A stretch of 8,149 nucleotides of DNA from NCBI GenBank assembly GCA_030613665.1, contig JAUWLN010000078.1:1-8149 (forward strand). The letters run 5' to 3'. Made by a program: the position numbers and the translations under genes. Below, piece by piece: positions 1 through 5,865 of this stretch. The stretch is from Dehalococcoidia bacterium. GTDB lineage: Bacteria; Chloroflexota; Dehalococcoidia; Dehalococcoidales; RBG-16-60-22. Positions within the stretch are counted from its first letter, which is position 1; every line of letters begins with the position of its first letter. The notes beneath the pieces are model-generated. The model saw only the letters and a program-made list of their open reading frames with translations, ran no database searches and had not been told where the DNA came from.

Positions 1-28
1 GCAGGTTCGAATCCTGCCGAGCCCACCA
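1..28 (+). tRNA. 3' end of a tRNA gene (T arm, acceptor strand, encoded CCA)
   Basis: Positions 1-5 (GCAGG) and 13-17 (CCTGC) form a perfect T stem around the canonical T loop TTCGAAT. The seven-base 3' acceptor strand CGAGCCC, discriminator A and an encoded CCA (26-28) follow. The 5' half with the D arm and anticodon lies outside the window, so the amino acid cannot be read. The missing 5' acceptor strand should be GGGCTCG or close to it. Confidence 0.9.
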
Positions 29-68
29 GAAATACCTTAAGGTTCACGAGACCGATTTCAGCATAAAT

Positions 69-98
69 CTCCCCGGGCGGAGCTTTTGTATATATAAT
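69..98 (+). promoter_or_regulatory. Possible promoter (-10 box) upstream of lhgO, with a short GC hairpin
   Basis: A perfect TATAAT lies at 93-98, about 30 bases before the lhgO start. No good -35 hexamer sits 16-18 bases upstream; that space holds a small CTCC/GGAG stem (69-72 with 79-82) followed by TTTT, which could instead be a weak terminator for the tRNA. Whether lhgO has its own promoter or is read through from the tRNA is open. Confidence 0.3.
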
Positions 99-127
99 AC
101 GGAAAGGAAAAAGGGGTTCTTCCTGAT

Positions 128-1327
128 ATGGAACAGAAACAGTGTCAGATTTTGATTGTGGGGGCTGGCATTACCGGTCTGACCATTGCCCGCGAGCTAG
201 TCAGGCGGGGAGTAGGGGGTATCATGATTCTGGAAAAGGAGAAGGTTCTTGGCCAGCACGCCAGTGGACGGAACAGCGGTGTTCTTCATGCCGGAATGTA
301 TTACACGCCAGACACGATGAAGGCAAAGTATTGCGTGGATGGCAACCGCATGATGAAGGAATTCTGCCGGGAAAAGAACCTGACGCTGCACGAGACGGGT
401 AAAGTTATCCTGGCAACAGGACCCTCTGAAATGGAAGCGCTCTATGAGCTGAAGCGGCGTGCTGATTTATGCGGCGCCCGCGCCTCTATTATCGATAATA
501 AGAAACTGCATGAACTGGAACCTTACGCTGCGGATAGCGAAGAAGCCCTGCATTCGCCGGACACGGCAGTAATCAGGCCGGTGGAAGTGCTACAGGCGCT
601 GGAAGCAGAGCTGACAGAGTCAGGTAAAGTTACCGTCCACTACGGGACAACCTTCAATCGCCTTGACGGGGATAACCAGGCACAGACCTCCGGCGGAACC
701 ATCAAATTTGAAAAGCTGATAAATGCTGCCGGCGCTTATGCCGACCGCATCGCTCACCAGTTTGGCCTAGCAAAGGAATACAAGCTGCTGCCTTTCAAGG
801 GGACCTACAAGCAAGTTGCCAGTGAACGGTCGTTCCTCGTCAGGAGCAATATCTACCCCGTTCCCGACCTGAGAACGCCTTTCCTGGGAGTCCATTTCAC
901 CAGAAGCGCTGACGGTGAGATTCTGGTCGGGCCAACCGCCATGCCCGCGTTCGGGCGGGAGAATTACGGCATTTTCAGCGGCTTTGACCGGGAGTCAGTC
1001 TCCATCCTGCTGCGTGAGGCCGTGCTTCTGTTCACCGACCCTGTTTTTCGCCTGAATGCCGTGAAAGAGCCCAGGAAATACCTCAAGAGGTTCGTGTATA
1101 AAGGCGCCAAAAGGCTGCTGCCGGAACTGAAGCCGGAGGACATTACCGATTCGACCCACGTCGGCATACGCCCTCAGCTCATCCACTGGGCCAGCCGGCA
1201 GCTGGTTATGGACTTTATCGTGGTTAACGAAAGCAATTCCCTGCATATATTGAACCCGATATCGCCCGCGTTTACTACCTCTCTGGCTTTCGCCAGGGAC
1301 ATGGCCGATAAATTGCTCGGGAAATAG
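128..1327 (+). CDS. lhgO: L-2-hydroxyglutarate oxidase/dehydrogenase-like FAD-dependent oxidoreductase
   Basis: Members of this family (DAO-type FAD oxidoreductases; LhgO/YgaF in E. coli, L2HGDH in animals) oxidise L-2-hydroxyglutarate to 2-oxoglutarate and pass electrons to O2 or the quinone pool. The 399-residue length matches the usual 395-425. The N-terminus has the dinucleotide-binding fingerprint: a beta strand, GAGITG (12-17) and an acidic residue ending the second strand (ILEKE, E36). Family-specific stretches are HASGRNSGVLHAGMYY (44-59), GIRPQ, and LNPISPAFTTSLAFA close to the C-terminus. There is no signal peptide or membrane helix, so it is cytoplasmic or peripheral. The ATG follows a purine-rich tract with AAGGGG (111-116) at a longish 11-base spacing. 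A lipoprotein gene follows 38 bases downstream. The fold and family are clear; the exact substrate is inferred, since related enzymes accept other 2-hydroxy acids or glycerol-3-phosphate. Confidence 0.85.
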   Translation: MEQKQCQILIVGAGITGLTIARELVRRGVGGIMILEKEKVLGQHASGRNSGVLHAGMYYTPDTMKAKYCVDGNRMMKEFCREKNLTLHETGKVILATGPSEMEALYELKRRADLCGARASIIDNKKLHELEPYAADSEEALHSPDTAVIRPVEVLQALEAELTESGKVTVHYGTTFNRLDGDNQAQTSGGTIKFEKLINAAGAYADRIAHQFGLAKEYKLLPFKGTYKQVASERSFLVRSNIYPVPDLRTPFLGVHFTRSADGEILVGPTAMPAFGRENYGIFSGFDRESVSILLREAVLLFTDPVFRLNAVKEPRKYLKRFVYKGAKRLLPELKPEDITDSTHVGIRPQLIHWASRQLVMDFIVVNESNSLHILNPISPAFTTSLAFARDMADKLLGK

Positions 1328-1365
1328 TTTACATAATTATATTATTTTTTAGGCGGAGGTGAAAT

Positions 1366-1680
1366 ATGAACAGGAATAAGGCACTTTTGATATGGAATAT
1401 CGTGATAACCACAGCCTTTTTATTAGCGGTAGTCAGCGGGTGTTCCGCACTGGACCCGCAATACGCCGCCACGTCTCAGAAGGTGGATGAAAACCGGGCG
1501 CTTATTGAGCAGGTAATCAAGCTGGCCGCCAGCAATCGGGAGGCGATAAACACCAACAATACCGCCATCATAAAAAACACGCTGACCCTTTCCAGCGTTC
1601 AGACCTCCACCCAGGCCGCCATTGCCGCGTCGGACGCTTCACTCAGACAATTGATTCAGGCGTACATGGCAGCGCGATAA
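1366..1680 (+). CDS. Small predicted lipoprotein with coiled-coil-like body (unknown function)
   Basis: This 104-residue product has a typical lipoprotein signal: a short basic N-terminus (R3, K5), a hydrophobic core (about residues 7-23) and the lipobox VSGC with the lipidated cysteine at position 26. The mature part of about 78 residues is polar and Ala/Asn/Thr/Ser-rich, with spaced aliphatic residues (V40, I47, V50, L53, I61, I68, L73, V78, I86, L93, I97) that suggest a long alpha-helical, coiled-coil-forming rod reminiscent in style of Lpp-type lipoproteins. No enzyme motif is visible. The ribosome binding site is strong, GGAGGT (1355-1360) five bases before ATG, which suggests good expression. 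It lies 38 bases after lhgO and is followed by a hairpin terminator, so the two are probably co-transcribed. I do not recognise a named family; membrane anchoring through the lipid is inferred. Confidence 0.75.
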   Translation: MNRNKALLIWNIVITTAFLLAVVSGCSALDPQYAATSQKVDENRALIEQVIKLAASNREAINTNNTAIIKNTLTLSSVQTSTQAAIAASDASLRQLIQAYMAAR

Positions 1681-1713
1681 TAAATTACTTTACTTTGTAT
1701 ATTTACGCTGGAA

Positions 1714-1755
1714 GGGCGGCGTCCTGGCTAAAGCCCGGGACCGCCCGCCCGTTTT
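1714..1755 (+). terminator. GC-rich hairpin with T run, probable terminator of the lhgO-lipoprotein unit
   Basis: GGGCGG (1714-1719) pairs with CCGCCC (1741-1746). Inside, TCCTGGC pairs with GCCCGGGA with one wobble and one bulge around a TAAA loop. A short T run (1752-1755) follows after GCCCG. The T run is only on the plus side, which fits termination of the upstream plus-strand genes. The slightly distant, short T run and the GGCTAAAGCC core leave open that this is a dispersed palindromic repeat acting as a terminator. Confidence 0.5.
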
Positions 1756-1794
1756 CTGCCTTTGCTAAGCTGACTGTGCATTATAACCCTGAAC

Positions 1795-2067
1795 CTAGTG
1801 CATAGGTCCATACATCTCTTCTATAAGCTCTCCCAATACTCCAAGCACGCCAACTGTAACTACACCTAAGATGACAACTATTATATTCGCCACAAGCCCT
1901 ATTACACATAACACAAGGGCAACCGTTGCTTTGGTCTTTTGTTCCTTCCTGGCTAGTAGTGCTATAGTTGCTATTATAATACCGACAATGCTGTACAGGA
2001 AACCAAGGGGAAAGAAAATCCATGCAGTTAAACCTACAATTCCTAGTGTTAACGCTGCGGTAGCCAT
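1795..2067 (-). CDS. Small DUF4190-like integral membrane protein
   Basis: The 90-residue product is almost entirely hydrophobic. A first Ile/Leu/Gly-rich segment (about residues 4-39, containing AWIFFPLG in the middle) is followed by a short basic loop, RKEQKTK (40-46). A second long segment (about 47-79) has the repeated style VALVLCVIGLVANIIVVILG, and the tail is acidic, GELIEEMYGPMH. The two-segment Gly/Ile/Leu pattern with a charged loop is typical of small DUF4190-type proteins, whose biochemical role is unknown. The start is supported by AAGGAG (plus-strand CTCCTT at 2074-2079) seven bases before the ATG, and by a promoter about 40 bases upstream. No partner gene lies on the same strand nearby: hflX ends more than 560 bases upstream. 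The call as a membrane protein is firm; the family name is by resemblance only. Confidence 0.75.
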   Translation of the reverse strand: MATAALTLGIVGLTAWIFFPLGFLYSIVGIIIATIALLARKEQKTKATVALVLCVIGLVANIIVVILGVVTVGVLGVLGELIEEMYGPMH

Positions 2068-2103
2068 TTTGAACTCCTTGCGTATTGATTTGAAATATTA
2101 GTA

Positions 2104-2132
2104 ACTCTATCCCTCTAACCTCGGATTGTCAA
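2104..2132 (-). promoter_or_regulatory. Sigma-70-type promoter for the small membrane-protein gene
   Basis: Read on the minus strand, a perfect -35 box TTGACA (plus coordinates 2127-2132) is separated by exactly 17 bases from TAGAGT (2104-2109), a four-of-six match to the -10 consensus. Transcription would start near 2097, giving a leader of about 30 bases that contains the Shine-Dalgarno sequence of the gene starting at 2067. It is predicted from sequence only. Confidence 0.55.
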
Positions 2133-2394
2133 TAATGTAGTACAATATGCAAGCGGGCACTGCGTAATTATGACAAGTTACACGTATTGTCTTACATAAC
2201 ATATATAGTGCGCCCCATGATGATGCAATAAGAAAGTTAACATAAATAACTACTCTTTTATGTAAATCATTTCTAAGCCACTTCCTTTACTGCTGCCCTA
2301 ATTTCCTTTACCCGCTTCGCTGATGTAAGGCGCGGCATGGTCATCTAAATTAGCACAGGTTAATAATTTTGTCTATATAGCTGTCATCGTAGTA
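2133..2394. other. AT-rich intergenic stretch with a possible gene remnant
   Basis: No convincing gene lies here. Most of the stretch is AT-rich. A local GC-rich island at about 2281-2340 contains a minus-strand open frame of 23 codons (ATG at 2344, stop at 2273). Its Lys/Arg/Ala-rich product includes AKRVKEIRAAVKEVA. It has no Shine-Dalgarno sequence and a stop codon immediately upstream, so a decayed gene end is as likely as a real small protein. A 7-bp inverted repeat (ACATAAA at 2240-2246, TTTATGT at 2257-2263) is also present, with no assignable role. Confidence 0.4.
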
Positions 2395-2473
2395 TAAATC
2401 CCCCTCTTGTCCCCCTTTAGCAAAGGGGGATACATAAGCCTCTCTTTTTTGTAAAAAAACTGAGGGGGATTTA
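2395..2473. repeat. Nested palindromic repeat element (REP/MITE-like)
   Basis: A perfect 12-bp outer inverted repeat, TAAATCCCCCTC (2395-2406) and GAGGGGGATTTA (2462-2473), encloses a second perfect hairpin. The inner arms are TCCCCCTTT (2410-2418) and AAAGGGGGA (2422-2430) with a three-base AGC loop. A T6/A7 segment (2445-2450 and 2453-2459) sits between the inner hairpin and the right outer arm. The length of about 79 bases, near-symmetry and lack of coding potential are typical of dispersed non-autonomous palindromic elements. The structure is seen directly; that it is dispersed in the genome cannot be tested from one copy. Confidence 0.65.
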
Positions 2474-2630
2474 AGCCACATTAACCCAAAACAGGAAAAT
2501 CCCACAGGACCTGAAATATTTCAAAACTTAATCAACAACCAACCCCCCAAAAGCCTTCCCAAATACAAAGCCATTAAAAAAGAATTTAAAGGGCCTAAAT
2601 TTTGATTTGAGAGCGTCATTTTAGAGGGGG
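2474..2630. other. Strand-asymmetric spacer downstream of hflX
   Basis: This spacer between the palindromic repeat and the hflX stop codon is poor in G on the plus strand, rich in A and C, and contains a C6 run. No gene is supported on either strand. An open minus-strand frame runs through it from inside hflX, but in a different frame from hflX and without a start signal of its own. It holds the weak candidate terminator at 2576-2601. Confidence 0.4.
2576..2601 (-). terminator. Weak candidate terminator after hflX
   Basis: On the minus strand an AATTTA/TAAATT stem (plus coordinates 2596-2601 and 2583-2588) with a seven-base loop is followed after one base by a run of six T (2576-2581). The stem is short and made only of A-T pairs, so it would be inefficient. 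It is the only hairpin-plus-T-run arrangement I see between the end of the operon and the repeat. Confidence 0.28.
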
Positions 2631-3734
2631 TTAAAAAATGGTGGCGGCATGGGCGATTTGCTGGCTTATCAGCTCCGTCAACCTGGTCAACCCCCATTTT
2701 CGGGTCGCCGACAGCAGCACCGTATTTTCGCCGGCGGATTGGTCGGCTAAAAACCCGGTGGCACCCGCCTCGTCCCATTCCCGGTCATCTGGCAGCAGCC
2801 GGTCGATTTTGTTCAACACGGTTATGATTGTCTTACCGGAAAGGTTTAGGTCGGCCAGTATTTCCTCCACCGTCTGGCACTGCTCGGCGGCGTCCGGCGA
2901 AGAAAGGTCGACGACGTGCAGCAGCAACGCCGCTTCATCCAGTTCTTCAAGCGTTGCCCGGAAAGAGGTAACGATGGCGGGCGGTAGCTTCCGTATAAAA
3001 CCCACGGTGTCCGTGAGCAGTATCGCCTTTTCATCGGGAAGCATGAGGCGCCGGGTCGTCGGGTCCAGCGTGGCGAATAGTTTGTCTTCGGTAAAGACCC
3101 CGGCCTGGCAGAGGGCATTGAGCAACGTGCTTTTCCCGGAATTGGTATACCCCACCAGGGACACCACCGGTATACCGCTTTTGAGTCGTTTCTGGCGGTA
3201 GAGGGCGCGGTGTTTTCTGACCTCTTCAATCTGCCCCTGCAGACGATGGATTTTACGCCGGATCAGCCGCCGGTCGGTTTCCAGCTGCGACTCCCCGGGG
3301 CCTCTCGTGCCGATGCCACCCCCCAGCCTTTCCAGGTGGCTCCACTGCCCGGCAAGTCTGGGCAGAAGGTACTGGTGTTGCGCCAGCTCAACCTGCAGCT
3401 GCCCCTCGCGGGTACGGGCGCGGTGGGCAAAGATATCCAGGATAAGCGCGACGCGGTCGATAACCTTCACCTGCAACGCTGTTTCCAGGTTACGCTGCTG
3501 CAGCGGGGTCAGTTCGTCGTCGAAGATAACTACGTCGTAACCGGCCTGCTCTTTCTGGGCAACCAGCTCTTCCAATTTTCCCTTGCCGACGTAATGTGTC
3601 TTTGCCGGCGCAGGCAGCTTCTGGATAATCTGGCCGACTACTCTGGCGCCGGCGGTACCGGTCAATAGTGCCAGTTCATTGACAGATGCCCTGGCCGACC
3701 ACCGACCCGTGGTCTCCTTTGATTCCACCACCAC
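2631..3734 (-). CDS. hflX: GTPase HflX (ribosome-associated; start uncertain)
   Basis: HflX is a GTP-binding protein that binds the large ribosomal subunit and, in studied bacteria, splits stalled or stressed 70S ribosomes. Over 367 residues the N-terminal HflX domain includes DVVIFDDELTPLQQRNLE (67-84), then the family signature GGGIGTRGPGESQLE (138-152) and a helical linker. The G domain has G1 GYTNSGKS (195-202), switch region ATLDPTTRR (221-229), G3 DTVGF (242-246), G4 NKID (308-311) and G5 SA (342-343). It is last in the minus-strand operon, 69 bases after dapL as drawn. The drawn start is the first of three consecutive GTG codons, but in-frame codons upstream spell PERAFLV, a typical HflX N-terminus. 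The real protein therefore probably begins further upstream, between 3735 and 3803, where there is no ATG, GTG or TTG in frame. Identity is certain; only the start is not. Confidence 0.93.
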   Translation of the reverse strand: MVVESKETTGRWSARASVNELALLTGTAGARVVGQIIQKLPAPAKTHYVGKGKLEELVAQKEQAGYDVVIFDDELTPLQQRNLETALQVKVIDRVALILDIFAHRARTREGQLQVELAQHQYLLPRLAGQWSHLERLGGGIGTRGPGESQLETDRRLIRRKIHRLQGQIEEVRKHRALYRQKRLKSGIPVVSLVGYTNSGKSTLLNALCQAGVFTEDKLFATLDPTTRRLMLPDEKAILLTDTVGFIRKLPPAIVTSFRATLEELDEAALLLHVVDLSSPDAAEQCQTVEEILADLNLSGKTIITVLNKIDRLLPDDREWDEAGATGFLADQSAGENTVLLSATRKWGLTRLTELISQQIAHAATIF

Positions 3735-3803
3735 CAGGAAAGCTCGTTCAGGCGCGTTATGAGTGAGAACTGTGCTCCTCGTAATATGCCTCTTTATGTC
3801 AAC
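3735..3803 (-). other. Probable coding 5' extension of hflX without a standard start codon
   Basis: The hflX frame stays open from 3734 up to the dapL stop codon (3804-3806), which is in the same frame. Codons at 3735-3752 read PERAFL and continue directly into VVVE of the drawn protein. Candidate initiators are ATT at 3783-3785, preceded by AAGAGG only three bases away, or less likely ATA at 3795-3797. An AGGAG (3775-3779) points at a GTT. A non-AUG start, a frameshift in the sequence, or the drawn GTG with chance upstream similarity are all possible. Confidence 0.45.
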
Positions 3804-4988
3804 TTATTTCTTCGCCACCTGCCGCCGCGTATTGCGCCAGCCGGACAGTCGTGATAGTCCTTTGACCAGCGATGCGTCCGGTATGGTCATGGACAACCTG
3901 ATATACCCTTCTCCCTGCTTGCCGTAACCTATTCCAGGGGTAACCGCCACTCCCACCTGTTCCAGCAAGTCCGCGGTGAAGTCCATTGAATTGTAACCTT
4001 CCGGGACTTTCGCCCAGATATAGAGGCTGGCTTTTGGCGGTTTGGCTTCCAGGCCGATCTTATTCAGCACCTCAATAATAAGGTCACGGCGCCTCTCATA
4101 AACGGCATTATGCTCCTTAATACAATCCTGAGGCCCCGTCAATGCCTCTATGGCCGCATACTGAATCGCTTGGGGGATTCCCGAATCCAGGTTCGATTTA
4201 AGCCTCATAAGAGCGTTTATCATGGTGGCATTGCCAACGGCCATCCCGATGCGCCAGCCGGTCATATTGTAGCTCTTGGAGAGCGAGTGGAACTCCACGC
4301 CGACATCTCTGGCTCCCTCTGCCTGCATGAAGCTCACCGGCTTATATCCGTCATAAGCGACCTCGGTATAGGGACCGTCGTGACATACCACCAGGTCGTG
4401 CTGCCTGGCAAATTTAACGACCCGGTTGAAAAAATCAAGGTCGGCAACAGCGGCGGTGGGGTTATTGGGGTAGTTAATCCACAGGAGCCGGGCTTTTTTT
4501 AGAATGTCCCCGGGGATGGCATCAAGGTCAGGCAGCCAGTCGTTCTCCTCTTTTAGCGGCATGTAATACGGCTCGCCATCAGCCAGTAAGGCGCTCACCG
4601 AGTAGACCGGATATCCGGGGTCAGGCACCAAGGCGATATCGCCGTTGCCGATAAAGCAGAAGGCAATATGGCCGATGCCCTCTTTGGAGCCTATCAACGG
4701 CAATACCTCTTTATCCGGGTCAAAGGAAAGGCCGAAGCGCTGCTGGTACCAGTCTGCTATCGCCCGACGCAATGCCGGAAGACTGTCTGATTCCGGATAA
4801 CGGTGATTGGCCGAGTCGCGGGCGGCTTCACAGAGCCGGTCGATGATATGCTGCGGTGTTGGGATATCAGGGTCGCCGATGGCAAAACTGATGACCTCTT
4901 CGCCTCTGGCTTTCTTCGCCGCGATCTTCCGGCTGATTTCAATGAATAAATATGGAGGTAATTTTTCAACACGCCTGGCTAATCTCAT
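3804..4988 (-). CDS. dapL: LL-diaminopimelate aminotransferase
   Basis: The enzyme is a PLP-dependent fold-type I aminotransferase that makes LL-2,6-diaminopimelate directly from tetrahydrodipicolinate and glutamate, bypassing the acyl-blocked steps of the DapD/DapC/DapE route. The 394 residues carry FAIGDPD near the N-terminus (35-41), GSKEGI (100-105), NNPT (175-178), the cofactor-contacting Asp in HDGPY (203-207) and the Schiff-base lysine in SLSKSYNMTGWR (K238). The N-terminus LARRVEKLPPYLF is typical of DapL. An open frame extends ten codons further to an ATG at 5018, inside dapF, but the ATG at 4988 is preferred because AAGGAG lies six bases before it and family members begin there. The immediately upstream gene is dapF, the next enzyme in the pathway, which strongly supports DapL over other aminotransferases of this group, though sequence alone cannot exclude a broader specificity. 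Confidence 0.86.
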   Translation of the reverse strand: MRLARRVEKLPPYLFIEISRKIAAKKARGEEVISFAIGDPDIPTPQHIIDRLCEAARDSANHRYPESDSLPALRRAIADWYQQRFGLSFDPDKEVLPLIGSKEGIGHIAFCFIGNGDIALVPDPGYPVYSVSALLADGEPYYMPLKEENDWLPDLDAIPGDILKKARLLWINYPNNPTAAVADLDFFNRVVKFARQHDLVVCHDGPYTEVAYDGYKPVSFMQAEGARDVGVEFHSLSKSYNMTGWRIGMAVGNATMINALMRLKSNLDSGIPQAIQYAAIEALTGPQDCIKEHNAVYERRRDLIIEVLNKIGLEAKPPKASLYIWAKVPEGYNSMDFTADLLEQVGVAVTPGIGYGKQGEGYIRLSMTIPDASLVKGLSRLSGWRNTRRQVAKK

Positions 4989-4994
4989 CGCTTG

Positions 4995-5000
4995 CTCCTT
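4995..5000 (-). promoter_or_regulatory. Shine-Dalgarno sequence that fixes the dapL start
   Basis: On the minus strand AAGGAG ends six bases before the ATG at 4988 and overlaps the TAA stop codon of dapF (4999-5001). This favours the 394-residue start over the ATG at 5018 and implies translational coupling between dapF and dapL. Confidence 0.75.
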
Positions 5001-5859
5001 AATCCGGCCATTCGCCACAAAATACTGTTTCTGCCGGGCCGGTCATCAATACCTCGCCGGCACCATCCCACTCCAGCCGCAATGTTCCGCCCAGCAGTTT
5101 TATGTTTATACCTTTATCCGCATAATCATATAGCTGTGCAGCCACAGCTACCGCGCAGGCACCGCTTCCACACGCCAGCGTTTCCCCGGCACCCCTTTCC
5201 CAAGTACGTACCTCTATCTCTTTCCTGTTTATCACACGAGCAACCTCAAAGTTGGTTCGCCGCGGGAAAATGTCTAAACGCTCCACCCTGGGTCCGATAC
5301 TGGACAGCGGGAAATCGGCTACCGCGTTTTCTTGAAACAGAACCGCGTGCGGGTTTCCCATTGAGACAAGGTTGAGCCGCAGGTCAGTACCGTTAACATT
5401 CACTGGATAGCCAATCATAGAGTTTATGTAAACTATTCTCTCCCTGCCCTGCTCAATCCTGACCGGTATCCCTCTTTCCTGAAATATAGGCTCACCCATG
5501 CCCGCCTGAATGCTGATAAGCCGGTTGTTCTCTTTATTAAGCTTGAGCTGTCTTACGCCGACTATCGTTTCCACTGATATGCGGTCGGCACCGGTGTTTA
5601 TCATCCCGTTGTCGTACACATAGCGAGCCAGGCACCTGATACCGTTGCCGCAGGCCTCCGCTTCGGAACCATCCGGGTCAAACATGCGCATGCGGAAATC
5701 CGCCTTTCCAGACGGCAGAAGCAATAACAGGCCATCACTACCAATGCCGAAATGGCGCTCGCACAGAGCCAGCGCCAGCTTTGACCAGTCTCGCTGTTCA
5801 TCGCTGGTTTCCACCAGAATAAAATCATTTCCCGTGCCCTGTAGCTTGGTGAACTTCAT
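4999..5859 (-). CDS. dapF: Diaminopimelate epimerase
   Basis: DapF is a cofactor-independent epimerase converting LL-diaminopimelate to meso-diaminopimelate, the direct precursor of lysine and a cross-linking residue of many peptidoglycans. The 286-residue length is normal. The start KLQGTGNDF (5-13) is characteristic. The two catalytic cysteines are present in symmetrical motifs, ACGNGIRC (C70) and ACGSGACA (C230), and the substrate-binding MGNPH (167-171) is intact. The ATG lies six bases after the miaA stop, and GAGGG overlapping that stop gives a close Shine-Dalgarno sequence, so the two are probably translationally coupled. The dapL start lies just downstream. Nothing is missing or odd. 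Confidence 0.96.
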   Translation of the reverse strand: MKFTKLQGTGNDFILVETSDEQRDWSKLALALCERHFGIGSDGLLLLLPSGKADFRMRMFDPDGSEAEACGNGIRCLARYVYDNGMINTGADRISVETIVGVRQLKLNKENNRLISIQAGMGEPIFQERGIPVRIEQGRERIVYINSMIGYPVNVNGTDLRLNLVSMGNPHAVLFQENAVADFPLSSIGPRVERLDIFPRRTNFEVARVINRKEIEVRTWERGAGETLACGSGACAVAVAAQLYDYADKGINIKLLGGTLRLEWDGAGEVLMTGPAETVFCGEWPD

Positions 5860-5865
5860 TTGCCC

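Noticed and set aside
34..43. Perfect 10-bp palindrome ACCTTAAGGT after the tRNA
   Set aside because: It has no loop for a hairpin and no T run; a short palindrome of this size is likely chance.
1..127. Integration site at the tRNA 3' end
   Set aside because: No integrase, no repeated copy of the tRNA end and no phage or plasmid genes are present in the window.
2395..2473. CRISPR repeat
   Set aside because: Only a single nested palindrome is present, without regularly spaced direct repeats.
2521..2778. Minus-strand 85-codon frame crossing the hflX stop
   Set aside because: It is in another frame over the HflX C-terminus, has no Shine-Dalgarno sequence and no family resemblance.
2638..3668. 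Long plus-strand open frames opposite hflX (187 and 152 codons)
   Set aside because: They lie wholly antisense to a clearly recognisable HflX, show Ser/Arg-rich low-complexity translations and have no ribosome binding sites.
4110..4502. Plus-strand 130-codon frame opposite dapL
   Set aside because: It is antisense to intact DapL catalytic motifs; there is no initiation signal or recognisable domain.
4989..5018. Longer dapL start (ATG at 5018) within dapF
   Set aside because: The ten extra residues are not typical of DapL, and AAGGAG is spaced correctly only for the ATG at 4988.
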